Assembly: GCA_016110215.1 (NCBI GenBank)
Contig: JADWQD010000007.1
Location: 1,054,001-1,118,000 of the forward strand
Source: Capronia americana
Taxonomy: Eukaryota; Ascomycota; Eurotiomycetes; Chaetothyriales; Herpotrichiellaceae
DNA length: 64,000 nucleotides
Direction of reading: 5' to 3'
Below are positions 33,369 through 44,960 of this stretch, piece after piece. Under the pieces are notes generated by a model. That model was given only the letters and a program-made list of their open reading frames with translations. It was not told the origin of the DNA and searched no databases. A program made the position numbers and the translations under genes. Every line of letters starts with the position of its first letter. Positions within the stretch are counted from its first letter, which is position 1.

Positions 33369-34073
33369 TCAGTACTGCGCACTTGTCGAACCCTCGTTCC
33401 TCTCCACCAGATCGCCCACCCCGAGCCCCCTCCCAACCCGGACCTTGACCATCTTCTCCTTCTTGCCACCCTCACCATTCACTTCAGCTTCCTCGTCCTT
33501 CTTGCCCAAGCTCCCCACTCCCTCGCCTTCGTCTTCCTCGTCCACCTCCGGCACGTGCTTGATCTGCAACGGCTTCAGATCCATCTTCATCGCGTACGCA
33601 TCCTCTCCGTCGGCGTAATACTTGCTCTCCACCTTTTCCACGACAAAGCCCAAGGTATCCCGATAGAGATGCAGCGCCGCCGTGTTCGACATCCTCACGT
33701 GCAAACTGACATACTCGGCATTAAACACCTCGGCCATCGCCCTCTGGCTCATCCTCATGAGTTTCTCCGCTATGCCTAACCGTCGATGCGTGCGCATGAC
33801 GCTCAAACTCGTGATGTGCCCATGCTGCACCCCGTCGGGCGGATCTTCTTCCATCTTCGCGAGTACGTAGCCGACCACTTTGGGGTATTTGGGTGGTTTC
33901 GAACCCGGACCGCGTACGACGGCAACGAAGGAGAGTTGAGGCCATGTGAGGGCGTGATAGAGGTAGTATTTTAGAAAGTAGTTCTCCGGGAGGTTGCTGA
34001 GATTACATTGTTGGATCGAGGGCAGGAGGGAGACGTGCGAGGGATACGAGGAGACCGGGATGATGTCGACCAT
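33369..34073 (-). CDS. ARD1: NatA catalytic subunit, N-alpha-acetyltransferase ARD1/NAA10
   Basis: 234 aa, single exon. The NatA catalytic subunit acetylates N-termini exposed by methionine aminopeptidase, on ribosomes, together with NAT1/NAA15. The GNAT fold shows the family blocks CNLSNLPENYFLKYYLYH (23-40), VGYVLAKMEEDPP (67-79) and HGHITSLSVMR (85-94). The acetyl-CoA loop RRLGIA is at 97-102. Then come YVSLHVRMSNTAALHLYRD and YYADGEDAYAMKMDL. After ~170 the tail is acidic and lysine-rich, as in many fungal ARD1 proteins. The N-terminus is slightly divergent from the usual MDIR start, so a short upstream exon is possible. A MAP1 gene, whose product acts one step earlier, lies 20 kb away. 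Confidence 0.95.
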   Translation of the reverse strand: MVDIIPVSSYPSHVSLLPSIQQCNLSNLPENYFLKYYLYHALTWPQLSFVAVVRGPGSKPPKYPKVVGYVLAKMEEDPPDGVQHGHITSLSVMRTHRRLGIAEKLMRMSQRAMAEVFNAEYVSLHVRMSNTAALHLYRDTLGFVVEKVESKYYADGEDAYAMKMDLKPLQIKHVPEVDEEDEGEGVGSLGKKDEEAEVNGEGGKKEKMVKVRVGRGLGVGDLVERNEGSTSAQY

Positions 34074-34338
34074 GTCGATGAGACTCTCAGGAGGAGTGAG
34101 AGACGACGGGGCCGGAGGGTGCGCACAAATCTAGGTGAAGTTGTATATTTAATGCTGGTCAAGATCGAGATATTGTTCTTTGACGCATCAGAGTCGTGTG
34201 CGGATGTTCAAATGACGCGCATTTTCGGGTCAATTCAGCCTTGCCCGAGATTGATATCAAGAGAGCAACGCTGAGCTCGCTCTGATTTCAAGCTCACTCC
34301 TCCCTCACCCGTGACTGAATGGTGTCTCATGCAACTCA

Positions 34339-35362
34339 TCATGCTATTGACATCTTCATGCCACCGTTTGAACAGATTACACTCCCTGTCGTCCAGCCAC
34401 TCTCCTCGGAGCAAAGCATGCCCACCACCCCCGCAATCTCGTCGGTGAACGCTGGTCTCTTTCCACCCATACCCTTCAGCACAATGTTATCATATTCTTC
34501 GGGGTCACCGCCTGCACGGGATCTAATTGCCTCATTGCCGGCCGTGTAGCTCATTAGCGGAGCACTGTCCACATACTTTTGGTTTGTCTTCCAGAAGCTT
34601 TCTCCTGCTTGAGTGTACATATCTCCCCACACTGGGCCGGGGTTGATTGCATTGACCGTACAGTTCTCTGCCAGCTCTCTTGCCCATACTCGTGTCATCG
34701 CCTCCAGAGCCGCCTTGGTGCCAGCATATATCGATTGTGATTCGCACCCAATCGACGACGATACACTCGACACATTCACGATCCGGCCAGAGCGGTCTTT
34801 GGGCAGGTATGGCTGACACGCCTGGACGAGCAACAACGGCGCCAGTACGTTGACATTGTACTGTTTGTGAAACTGCGTCTCTTCGATTGGTCCCAAGTCC
34901 GGATCGTTCAACGTCTTGTTTCCTGCTATGCCGGCGTTGTTGATGATGATGTCCACCTGGAGTGTGCCTGTCCGAGGATGCGCGAAATGATTCTTTGCGG
35001 TGGCCAGAATATGAGGAGCAGCTCGGCTCGGGTCTGCCAGGTCAGCTTGCACTGGTATGCAGAGGATATCGTTCTCTTCGGAGAGCTCTTTGCAGAGGGC
35101 TTGAGTGGGTTCTGTGGAGGAGTCGGAGGTGTACACGAGGAGAAGAGAGCATCCTTTGGTGGCAAGATTGCGAGCTATGGCTGCTCCGATACCTGCAATG
35201 GATTAGAGGCGTGTACAAGTGAGGTGCCGGCCCTGAACAGCCATTCATACCTCTTGAGCCGCCTGTCACGATACCGAACTTGCCCTCGTGAGGGCGATAT
35301 GTCATACTCTTGCGCATGTTAGTTGAGGAGAAGACTCTCCGGGAAGGTGGTCGGTCTGCCAT
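34339..35362 (-). CDS. Short-chain dehydrogenase/reductase
   Basis: Exons 35362-35251 and 35192-34339 give 321 aa. The intron (GTATGA donor, TTGCAG acceptor) splits the cofactor motif, and splicing restores TGGSRGIG at residues 33-40. Also present are NNAGIAG, the catalytic serine region IVNVSSVSSSIG, YAGTK with Y193 and K197, and the INPGPVWGDMY block. It is a classical NAD(P)(H)-dependent SDR like 3-oxoacyl-ACP reductases. The substrate is unknown. An internal ATG at 35317 would shorten the N-terminus by 15 residues and may be the true start. It is co-oriented with ARD1, 265 bases upstream of it. Confidence 0.88.
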
Positions 35363-35629
35363 AATGTAGCTGCTCAAGGTTCTAGGGAGAAATGTGTCTT
35401 GACAAGTTCTCTATATACTCTGTAGGACGTGTTACTTTCCGGTCTGCAAGGTGGGATGTCGAGGGAGCGAGCGCGGGGAAATTTCCAGGCGCGTGTCCGT
35501 CAGTGTCAGTGTCCACCTGCGCCGTCAAATGGCCCGCAGTTGAGGACAGTTTCCCATGAAATTTAGCACTGGTCCACGCTTTCGAAGAAGTCGTCCATTG
35601 CGGTCAGTAGTGCAGCTCCGTCAACGTCG

Positions 35630-38129
35630 ATGGACTTTCTCAAATCAGCTGTCGCTTCTGCCATCGCTAAGTCCAGCTCCTTCCCTGTCACCATCGGGGA
35701 TAGAATCGACATCGGGGATTCCATATGGACGGTGCACAACGGGATCAAGAAGGCGCGGCGCGAATCTCAGTACGACAAGGACTGGTCTTTGACTAACGTC
35801 AGTTTAGGATGACAGCTCCGCCTGCTGTGTGTTCAACTTTGACATCAATGCGAATAAGTCTCGATTGCCCCTAGCGAAGAATGCAGCTCGGAAACTGCGA
35901 ACCTTGCGGCATCCGGGCGTGATACGAGTCATCGACGTGATCGAGAACGAGACAAACATATACATCATCACGGAAAAGGTCACTCCTCTCGGTTGGCATG
36001 TCAGGCGCAAGAGTTTGAGCGACGAGACCATCAAATGGGGGTTGTACAGCGTTTCTTCTACACTCAAGTTTATCAATAACGATGCTTCTTCAGTGCATGG
36101 CGCTGTACGTGTCTCATCGGTATTCACAAGTGAGAGCGGAGAGTGGAAGCTGGGAGGGTTCGAAGTACTCAGTTCAATGAATGAGGACGACGCCATAATC
36201 TACAACTATGGAAGCCTGCTACCAGACTCGAACCGATATGCGCCTCCCGAGGTGGTCAATGGCGGCTGGTCCGCTATCAAGAAGAATCCGCTGGGGGCGC
36301 CAGATGCTTACGGGCTCGGCATCCTTGTCTTCGAGTCGTTCAATGGGAGTTTTATGGGCAACGATCAGTTGGGCCAGCCAAGGAGTATCCCTGCCGACAT
36401 GGTGCAAAGCTACAGGCGGCTCATCAACGCCAACCCAAAGTTGAGGATGAATGCTGGACAATTTGTCGACGTGGGAAAAAAGGCTGGAGGTTTCTTCGAG
36501 ACACCTCTCATACATATCACCGAAGGAGCAGACAGCCTGGGCCTGAAGAACGAACAGGAAAGGAACGAGTTCCTCGGGTAAGCCCGTTGATCAGATCTGA
36601 AATCCTACAGCTGATGCGTTCGCAGGGAGCTCGAAAGTCTTACCGATGACTTTCCAGAAGACTTCTTCAAGATGAAGATTCTACCGGAGCTGCTGAAGTC
36701 AGTTGAATTCGGTGGTGGAGGGCCCAGCGTCTTCGGTGCCATCATGAAGATCGGCCTCAAAATGTCCGATGACGAGTTCGAATCACGGCTTGGGCCTGTC
36801 ATCATCCGCTTGTTTAACAGCCCCGATCGAGCCATGAGAGTATGCTTACTTGACAACTTACCGCTCATGATAGATCGCATACCACAAAAAGATGTCAATG
36901 GCAAGATATGGCCTGCCATGACTGGCGGCTTTACCGATGGGGCTCCAATCGTTCGAGAGCAGACTGTGAAAGGTGTTCTTTCCGTGATCTCCAAGCTCTC
37001 AGATCGAGTTATCAATGGAGAACTGCTACGCTTGCTGGCCAAAACCGCAAATGACGAGCAACCTGGCATTCGGACCAACACCACGATTTGCTTGGGTAAG
37101 ATTGCCAGGAACCTTGGTGTCGGCTCAAGATCCAAGGTATTGATTGCAGCTTTCGGACGGTCACTTAGAGATCCTTTCGTGCACGCCCGAAGTGCAGCTT
37201 TGCAGGCGCTGAATGCAACCATTGACGTCTTCAGCGACGACGACTGCGCCACCAAGCTTTTACCCGCGATATGTGTCAGCCTGGTCGATAGAGAGAAGTT
37301 GGTCCGCGATCAGGCGAACAAAACCGTAGACACCTACCTAGCTAGAGTCCGCAAGTACGCGGCAAGCTTGCCTGAGACTGCTCTGCCGCCTGAACAGGGA
37401 CCAGGAGCCACCACTGCCGTTTCTGCTGCTCCAGCGAGAATAGGCAACCAGAGCGACACAACCTGGGCGGGCTGGGCAATTTCTTCGTTTACAAACAAGA
37501 TGGCGGCCGCGAAAGGAGAGATGGAGCCCGCAGCTCAAGCAAACGGCGCAGCTCTGCTTCAAGCACAATCGTTACCAGCATCTGGACGAACAACTCCGAC
37601 AATCAATGTTATCCGCGAGAAAACGTCGTCCACCCCCTCTAGAGTGCCAACTTCGCAAACAACAAGAACGCACGTACCGTCTCCAGCTCAGCGGGACAAC
37701 GCCTGGGAAGAGGAAGGAGACACCCTGGATGCATGGGGCACCATGGACGATGAAGGTGATAGCTTCTTCGACGCACCTTCTATCACAAAGACGTCAACCC
37801 CTGAACCCGCGGCCGCCTTTGACGATGGTGGCGAGCCGGATTTTGCTGGGTGGCTGGCAGCTCAATCAAAGGCGAAGTCGCAAAAGCCACTGCCGAAGGG
37901 TCTAGCCAAGACAAATACCACTGCCTCGACTTTGAATGTTCGTCCGGCCGCTCCCACGAGGAGCGTATCGGCCGGTGTTGCAGCTACTAGCGCGAGCTCC
38001 AGGAGACCGGCCGTCACAACTACCAAATCCATGGCACCCGTGGCTGCAAAAAAAGAGCTCAAGAAAGAGGCGTCCAAGCCCAAAGAACCTGCGATCAACG
38101 ACGATGACTGGGGCGAAGCCTGGGATTGA
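35630..38129 (+). CDS. CEX1: SCY1-like pseudokinase with HEAT repeats (Cex1-type)
   Basis: Exons 35630-35752, 35808-36577 and 36626-38129 give 798 aa. Residues ~20-300 resemble a protein kinase fold but lack catalytic motifs: no HRD or DFG is seen, and GFEVLSS stands at the expected DFG place. HEAT-like helices follow from about 330 (IRLFNSPDRAMRVCLLDNLP, DPFVHARSAALQALNATIDVF). The C-terminal ~230 residues are disordered, with short Trp motifs and the end DDDWGEAWD. Cex1 helps nuclear export of aminoacyl-tRNA and COPI-related trafficking. The first intron must begin GC (AAGAAG|GCGCGG) to keep frame and family sequence; its CTAAC branch and TTTAG acceptor are good. The second is GTAAGC...CGCAG. 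Confidence 0.9.
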
Positions 38130-38491
38130 GTCGAGCAGCGAATAATAGCACCTCGCCTAGGTATTGCCGGCGACCCCTGGCGTGAAGCCGTCTCAATGCA
38201 CGAACAATGCCTCTTGCATATGGGTAGCAAATTCCTGCGACCTTGAAGTCTTTTTCACCTGCTAACTACACGGAGGTGGTTTGTCACGACCAGGCCGCCT
38301 GCAGATGTAAAACACCGCGACCTTGAGGCAGCCACCGTTTGTACTGTCAAGCAAGATAAGCAGACCTCCACCATGGGACTGATTGCAGCAAACAAGGACA
38401 ATGATTTAAATACTCCTTACTAACCTGCTATGGCTTTGGTGGCTTGACTACTACAGCAACTGTCACAAGTGATCGAAACCCGCGCAGAACC
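38130..38491. other. Short intergenic region
   Basis: 3' flank of CEX1 and upstream of the next gene. Nothing else seen. Confidence 0.4.
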
Positions 38492-39739
38492 ATGTCACTT
38501 CTCCCATATTGGTTGGGACTTGGTCCCATGACATACACATCGTACATCAAGATCAGAGGTGGCGGCCCCAGAAAGTCACCAACTCCCTCGACATATCTTG
38601 ACGAGTCCAGTGAGTGGGAAGGCTCCGTTTCTACTATGGAAGTCTATTGTAAAGAAGAATTGGGAGGAACAGACGACCGACCTGGTGCTTCTCACGAAGC
38701 ACTTGAGGATCTTGATGCGCCACCAGAGGATCTCTTTGAGGGACCCAACCCACACATCGTATGCAGGGATCTCCGTATACAAGAAGCACGACAAGATCGG
38801 AAACGTATGGAAGCCCTGCGAGACGAGGCGGTGCTGAAGGCCAGAAAAGACATGGACAAGACGATGGCTACAGGTTCGCAAGCGTTTCCGCAGCGAACGT
38901 CCACTCTCAAGAAGCGAGGGAGCAAAGGGAGGAGGAAACAGAGACTGCAGGAGACTCGGGACCCTGTGCTTTCGCCGCGCCTCGGCGACCATGCTCTACC
39001 GCGAGGAGCGCTCGACGAGCAACAGCAGCACGCTCGCCAAAAAAGGAGTCTACATGCTTCACCCGCCCCATCAGCTTCGTTTTTAGTGGGTGCTCGAAGA
39101 CAGCCACATCAACACGACGGCCGCAGATTGATGACCCACGCAAGGGACCGAGGACACCACCGATCCTTCGCTACGACGGCTACTACCACGCCTTTCGCCC
39201 CTGATCCAAGTAGTCCTGATTCGAAGACCACTGCTAGAGACCACAACGCATCGTCCCTCCCGACCATGCGTGCACCTCGATCCTTGGCGTCTCCTAGCAT
39301 GCCATTAGCCGGAGGCATTCACGGCATTAGACAGATCGACCCATCCATTTCGGCGTTCCCAACATCTCCTCCCCAATCACCTAGTCCCCACGTCCCTCCA
39401 CAGGGTCCTTCATCGCCCCCTCGCATACCGTGTACGGAAACCGTTGAAATCGAACAATGTGACGATCGTGGGCGCAGAAGCCAAGCCCCAAGCCCAACCC
39501 CACTGCATCAGCAACTACAAGAGCAAAGGCGTCTCCAGCAGCAACAGAGGGAGATGAGCGTCGAACACGCGTCTGAAGAGACCGAGGCATCAGGTGACAT
39601 AGATCTCTATGACATCTGCCGGGAAGGGGATCTACTCAGAAGGATCGTGATGGGATGGCTCGGCATTGACTCCTCACAGTACTGGGAATGGTTGCGGGAT
39701 GAAGAGCGGCGGATGAATCAGGATGAGATGGGGCCATGA
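38492..39739 (+). CDS. Hypothetical, mostly disordered protein
   Basis: 415 aa from ATG 38492, where the first residues MSLLPYWLGLGPMTYTSYIK are hydrophobic. The middle is Arg/Lys-, Pro-, Ser- and Gln-rich, with a charged helix around QEARQDRKRMEALRDEAVLK and a glutamine-rich coiled segment. The C-terminal 50 residues look folded: DIDLYDICREGDLLRRIVMG, then SSQYWEWLRDEERR. No family was recognised. The long open frame and end structure favour a real gene; a 5' exon cannot be excluded because the open frame runs upstream without ATG. Confidence 0.6.
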   Translation: MSLLPYWLGLGPMTYTSYIKIRGGGPRKSPTPSTYLDESSEWEGSVSTMEVYCKEELGGTDDRPGASHEALEDLDAPPEDLFEGPNPHIVCRDLRIQEARQDRKRMEALRDEAVLKARKDMDKTMATGSQAFPQRTSTLKKRGSKGRRKQRLQETRDPVLSPRLGDHALPRGALDEQQQHARQKRSLHASPAPSASFLVGARRQPHQHDGRRLMTHARDRGHHRSFATTATTTPFAPDPSSPDSKTTARDHNASSLPTMRAPRSLASPSMPLAGGIHGIRQIDPSISAFPTSPPQSPSPHVPPQGPSSPPRIPCTETVEIEQCDDRGRRSQAPSPTPLHQQLQEQRRLQQQQREMSVEHASEETEASGDIDLYDICREGDLLRRIVMGWLGIDSSQYWEWLRDEERRMNQDEMGP

Positions 39740-40308
39740 TGTATCCTCGCATTGGTGATGATGGTATGGCGTCGATGAGCTCTCGAGCCCGGTTTGAAGG
39801 CGAAAATGGACGGACGACGACTGCGAAGATGACAGCATAGGGTTATTGCCGTCGTTTGGGATGGTAATGATGATGGTGGTGTTGGTGGTGGCGAGCAGAA
39901 GACGGGAATTCTTCCAACGGCAGATAAAGAACATAGAGCTACTGTACGGAGGAGCTGGCTTATTGGCCTAAAAACCTCCTTGTCCATGTTCGTTATCTTC
40001 GCTTGTCTTACTTTCTACAGTAAATGATATGGAGCATCAAAATTTTGGGTTCATCAAGTCATATAAGCTTACTCCACAGCGCTGTTTTGGAGTCTACATC
40101 CAGAATACCTAGGTATACATGAATTACAGGAAGTAAGTGAAGCTGTGCGCTGTACGCTGTATACGTTTTCCAATTCACGATCTCGGTTGAATACAAACTG
40201 GGGCCGTCAAGGCATGGACTTAGCCTGTGTACTGTGAACATCTCATCCCATTCCACTCCATTCGCTCACACGCGGTTTGCCAACCGTTGCTTCCACGCAC
40301 ATTCTCTC
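39740..40308. other. Convergent intergenic region
   Basis: Tail-to-tail spacer with a TGGTGGTG-like short repeat near 39865-39893. No gene seen. Confidence 0.45.
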
Positions 40309-42299
40309 TTAGAAAGACACCCACTCCTGCGTCCAGACCAACGCTCCCGTCCCACTCTCGTCCCATCGGTCCTCCCCGGTCCATAATCCCGTGCCTCGGA
40401 CACGGCTGCCCTTGCCCTCCCTGTCCGCGTGACAATACCGTAGTAACACCTTCCTCTCGTCCAAGAAGAAGGTAATGTCGACCCATTTGGGCTCCAGCTC
40501 TTCCGAGACCACCCCACAGGCGGTGACGGCGTGCTCCTCGATGGACGAGAGCTTCTCGGCAATGGTGTATACGCCCAGGGTGTCCCAGATGCGGTGCTGG
40601 ATCTCGCTCTTGTCGAGCAGCGACGTGACCTGGTGGCGGACCTTGGTGGACCGACAGCGCGTAGCGCCCAGGTAGAGGGGCGGGCCGATGCCGCTGTCGA
40701 CGCTCATCGAGTGGTCGTCGTAGGCGAAGAAGCTGGACCGGTTGAAGATGCTCTCGCTGAGGATGAGCAGGCGGGCGAAGTGCGCGTTCAGCGCCTCCTT
40801 GCGCTCGGCGTAGTTGCGGCAGCTGCGGTGGCAGTCGCATGTCTCCGGGGGGTCGCAGAGCGGGACGATCACGGCGCCCGTGTCCGGCAAGTGGAATGCC
40901 ATCTGGGTGAGGAGCAGCAGGTACGCGGCTTCGCGGTACGCTTTGAGCAGTTGCGCGGGGTGTCGGTCTTGCGGATTCGCCCGCGAGGCTTCGCTCTTGC
41001 TGTACTCGCCGTAGGCCATGCTCCACTGCAAGAGGCGCACAATATGCGTTTGGTGCCGTTTCCACCCCGTGCCCATCAGGGAGCCTTCTTCGAGGAGAGA
41101 CCACGTGTGCCATATCCATTTCGCTTCCGTGAAGAGCACGTCTCGGGCTTGGGAGAGGGAGGAAAATGCGGCGGGGATGTTGTAGGGATTTGGGTCGGGG
41201 ACGTCTGATTGATCATAGTCGGTTTGAGAGAGGGGAGTCAGATACGGCTCCTGGACCGAAGACTCCGGGTCGCTAAGCGTCGTGGCTAGCCCGCCAAATA
41301 AGCGGACGGATTCCAGTTCGAGCTTCAGGAAGAGCCGTCGTAGGCTTTCGTAGCCGATATCCACGGCGCGGTACTGCGTGTCTTTGTAAGTGGTCCGCAT
41401 CTTGCGGTTCAAAAGCCCCTTCAAGGCGTTCGTCATGTGCATTTGTGCTGCGTCATAATTTCCCTGGAAAGTCTCGAATATGCTAAATAACTTCATCACT
41501 ATCATGTTGATTTCTGCGGCATTCGGGTTTGACACCATGTCATCAGACAATTTCCGCAACGCCTTTTGGTACAATTTGTCCGAGATGTCACAATACTCGA
41601 ATGCCTCGCGGGAGATACCGAGCTCGAACCGTCGATGGACAGCACCGACCGCTGCTGCCGCCGCGGCGACGGTGGGATGCTGAAAGCATGCTCGTACAAT
41701 GTACGTCCGCCATACCGAGCTGTCGAAATATGCGGCAAACTCAGGACCGGTCCTTGAACGGAAGAAGTCGAAGCAGTAGAAGTCGTTGTCTGTGTCAAAT
41801 CGGAGGTTGGATAGGAGGGGGTAGATCTTGAGGTTAGCTGAAGCGGTGTTGGAGTTTGATGCCGGAGGAATGGCGACTTTGTTGGCGGAGATCTTGACAC
41901 GTTTTGCGCCAGGCTCGGAGAGTGTGGGTGAGGATCCTTCGGAAGTGGACGTCTCGGGAGTAGGTTGACTGCCGTATCCGTCGCATTTTCGACCCGTACT
42001 GGTACATCGGCGACCTGCGTATCATTGTTAGCCCCCACCAAACGTCGGCGGGATAGTATGATTGCATCGAAGACGGGGAGGGTCGCCAGCGGGCTCGGAG
42101 AACTAACAGAAGGGCTTTTCCTCGCCACACTTCTTTCTTCGGATTCTAAATAGCAATGAGTACAGAGCACGTGCGCCTTTTCAGATCATCGAACTTACTT
42201 GCACGTTAAGCACCCCGTTCTGACTTTGTGGTGTGTCTTCCGAGTCTTCTTTTGCTTTTCCATCACAGGAAGGGTCTCTGTCACTGCTGTTGCACTCAT
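40309..42299 (-). CDS. Zn2Cys6 fungal transcription factor
   Basis: Exons 42299-42199, 42145-42108 (38 nt) and 42014-40309 give 614 aa. The two introns interrupt the zinc cluster, and splicing rebuilds C30, C33, C40, C47, C50 and C57 (GCLTCKIRRKKC, then FCRRCTSTGRKCDGY). This is strong evidence for the exon joins. After a Ser/Thr-rich linker the regulatory region shows FDFFRSRTGPEFAAYFDS and VWRTYIVRACFQHPTVAAAA, typical of a fungal regulator subgroup often found near secondary-metabolism or stress genes. Later blocks resemble the fungal-specific domain (CDCHRSCRNYAERK). The target is unknown. Upstream in-frame ATGs exist, for example at 42320; 42299 gives a normal-length leader. Confidence 0.9.
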
Positions 42300-43370
42300 G
42301 TCGGGCGGTATATCGTACATATTTCTTGAAAAAAGACAGGCCGTCGAGGACCCAAGCTCTAAATGCGGGGCGAGCGAGTATATGTATACCATGCAGTCAT
42401 TTCTCTTTCCCGAATACGTGCATGGTGTTCCTGACGTCTGCGGTCCATGCAGCGACTTCCCCATCTCGCTCGAGGGTTCCTGACTAATGTCGCCCCCCGC
42501 CCTGTGATTGGCCTGAGCGTACTTTTTGACCCGGTAACCTCCAGTTGATGTTGTTGCTGACATGAACGGCCAGGCAGATCCAGGCAGCAAGCCTTCTGGA
42601 AGCTCTCAGATTGGTTCCATCCGCCTCGGATGTCCATGCCCGAGCCTAACCGGCATGCTGGATTCGCTGATCAGGACTTGATGCTGGCATCAGATTCGCC
42701 AATTCAAAAGCAACCCTGCGGACGGCCTCGGATATCGTGGGGACGGTCAAACGAGAAAGGAAAATAAAGATGCTGGTGGAAAGAGTCCTACTGTGTTCAT
42801 CGCATTATTTCTCTTGCTCCTTGGTCATGGTTTCGAAATAATTCAAAGATTCCTTCATTTTGCTCCCGCAGTCAGGTGAGGGTTGACCAATCCCTTGCAA
42901 AGCATGACACAATTCGATTTTCGTCCGTCAAACACTCGTTCCCATGCCATTGGTAAGCTCGAACAACAACGGTACGACTGATCTAGATAGCTGCGCAGTC
43001 GTGACCTGGTGACGGACAGGTGAGCAGGCGGTAAGTGGCCAGTAACGCGCTCCGAAACGCGTCCGGCGTCGGGCTTCGGCCTCGCGAAGCTGCGACAGCC
43101 GCCTATTACTTATAGCAGCAAAGAGGGGCACTCGGAGCTCCTTCACATGCCCTGGCCAACACTGAACTGCCCCCCAGAAATTACTTCATTCTGCGCATCA
43201 ATATTGACGCCTCACCGCAACCCCGCCGCATCTGTCACACAAATATAAACATACCGAGCACAGTTCCTCGTACGTAGCGACGGATCATTCTTGCGATCAG
43301 GTATCAGGCGCAGTCTGAACACTCCTCTTTCTCAATCGAATATCGGTCCTCTACCTCTCCGAGTGTCACC
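42300..43370. promoter_or_regulatory. Divergent upstream region (regulator / DUF1857 gene)
   Basis: About 1.07 kb between outward-facing genes. The open frame upstream of the regulator start has no conserved content. No other gene seen. Confidence 0.4.
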
Positions 43371-43886
43371 ATGGCGAAACTCACACCCTCAAACAACGTC
43401 GCCTACACGGCACCGATCAACCCTCCCTCCGCCGAACCCACACTCACAAGCGCCCAAATCTGGCGCGGTCTGGAGCTCAAGATCCGCGCCGGGCAGGACT
43501 TCGTCGGCGGCGCACTGCTCTCCACGGACGTCATCTCCGAGTCACAGGACGAACAAGGCCGCCCCGTCACTGTGCGCGAAGTCGTGTTTCGGGACGGCAA
43601 CCGCAGGGTACAGGAGACGTGCATAGGCTTCGAGCCCATGAAGGTCGAGTTCCACCAACCCGACGGGTCGAAGGTGCAGAATGTGATTTCCCAGGGCCCG
43701 GGCGAGCAAGGCGTCGACCTGTACATGACGTATACGTTCGAGTGGCTGCATCCGGAGTGTGAGGGCGAGGCGGGCAAGAAGGAGCTAGAGGAGAAGAGAC
43801 AGAAGGAGACGAAGATGGCCAAGATGGCGGTGGAAGAGACGATCAGAGTCATGAGGGAGATGGTCAAGGATGGGAGGATCAAGTGA
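43371..43886 (+). CDS. DUF1857 (AtaL-like, SRPBCC fold) protein
   Basis: 171 aa, single exon. The beta-strand-rich body with PTLTSAQIWRGLELKIRAGQ, REVVFRDGNRRVQE, MKVEFHQPDG and GVDLYMTYTFEWLHPE, followed by a long lysine/glutamate-rich C-terminal helix, matches the fungal DUF1857 family in the SRPBCC/Bet v 1-like superfamily. These small proteins are presumed to bind hydrophobic ligands. Some homologues lie in biosynthetic clusters, but no activity can be assigned here. The ATG follows a short leader and is in the context CACCATGG, close to the eukaryotic optimum. Confidence 0.88.
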   Translation: MAKLTPSNNVAYTAPINPPSAEPTLTSAQIWRGLELKIRAGQDFVGGALLSTDVISESQDEQGRPVTVREVVFRDGNRRVQETCIGFEPMKVEFHQPDGSKVQNVISQGPGEQGVDLYMTYTFEWLHPECEGEAGKKELEEKRQKETKMAKMAVEETIRVMREMVKDGRIK

Positions 43887-44800
43887 CGTCCAGCAGATGA
43901 CGCCGGGTCAACGAGTCTACCTAGAACGGGTTGAACTTTTATGATTTATGCGGCCATGGCAACGCATCAATGAAGTGGCAATGAAATCACGGAATTCGGG
44001 AATGGGATTGCGGTCGTCAAAGGGGCAGACGATTAAAAGTCAATCAGGCACAGATTCACCTGCTTTCGGATTGTCTCGATGCGTCCGCAGTCTTATCGTA
44101 CGAACCGCTTTCAACGCCATAGCGAGACACCTCATCACTCCACAGCTGTAACACTATCATTCCCAATCCCTTTGCCGTGCCGCTTCCTCTTGAGTTGACC
44201 TTTATCCCTACATTCGCCCTTCGGTCTTCGACATCACTTCATCTTTATTCCAACCGTCACAACACTCAGGTGCAGATACAATGTTTTGCTCCAATACTCT
44301 GATCTTTCAACACTCACTTTGCTATCACCTCCACCTCATCTTCAATCAGGTACATCTGAAGAGGCTGGGGTCTGCTTGGATATGAGGGAAGTATGATGGA
44401 GAAGTGTGTATTATTCACTTCTTCTCGCCGACGACAACATCAGTACCACAGCAGTAGGTAGGTAGGAGACGTGAATGGCGCTTCTTCTTCCTACGGTAGG
44501 AAAATCGGCCTCATTCACTTGAAAATCTAACTCGACCGATCTCTCAAGGCGGCCTAGAAGTGGCTATGGACGAAGTTGATCCCTTCTTATACTGTAATGA
44601 AGCAGTCTCAACGACGCGACCGTCGAGGAGATGATTGGACCTGCCTTTTGACGGTGAAGAATGGTCCTTGGGCACCTTCACCCGTCTATTCACAGTGGCG
44701 GTACAGGCAGGTCAGTTTGCTCTTCACTCAACCTGTCCTACGAGTGTCACTGCCTATCACTTGCGCGTAGGTCAGAATATATCTTCTAAGAGCGCGCGCG

Positions 44801-44832
<32 letters not shown>

Positions 44833-44960
44833 TCAGCATCGTCTACCGAAGATTCAATCGGATCTTAGAGCTCGCAAAAGACGCCAGCAGACCCTACAAC
44901 AGAGACTCTCAGCATACTTGATATCAACAAACAAAAGCCTTTCCTAGAGACATACCAATC
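43887..44960. other. Intergenic region with a dinucleotide microsatellite
   Basis: About 1.07 kb without a convincing ORF. The repeat at 44791 is listed separately. Confidence 0.45.
44791..44833. repeat. Compound (GC)n(CT)n(CA)n microsatellite
   Basis: GCGCGCGC runs into about ten CT units, then about six CA units. It lies some 130 bases upstream of the next predicted start codon and could act as a promoter pyrimidine tract. Confidence 0.9.

Noticed and set aside
33193..33779. Plus-strand ORFs rich in Ser/Pro/Leu
   Set aside because: They lie opposite the ARD1 coding sequence and mirror its acidic tail.
40531..41208. 225-codon plus-strand ORF opposite the Zn2Cys6 gene
   Set aside because: GC-rich antisense shadow of the regulator, composed mainly of Val/Ala/Gly/Arg/Glu, with no domain.
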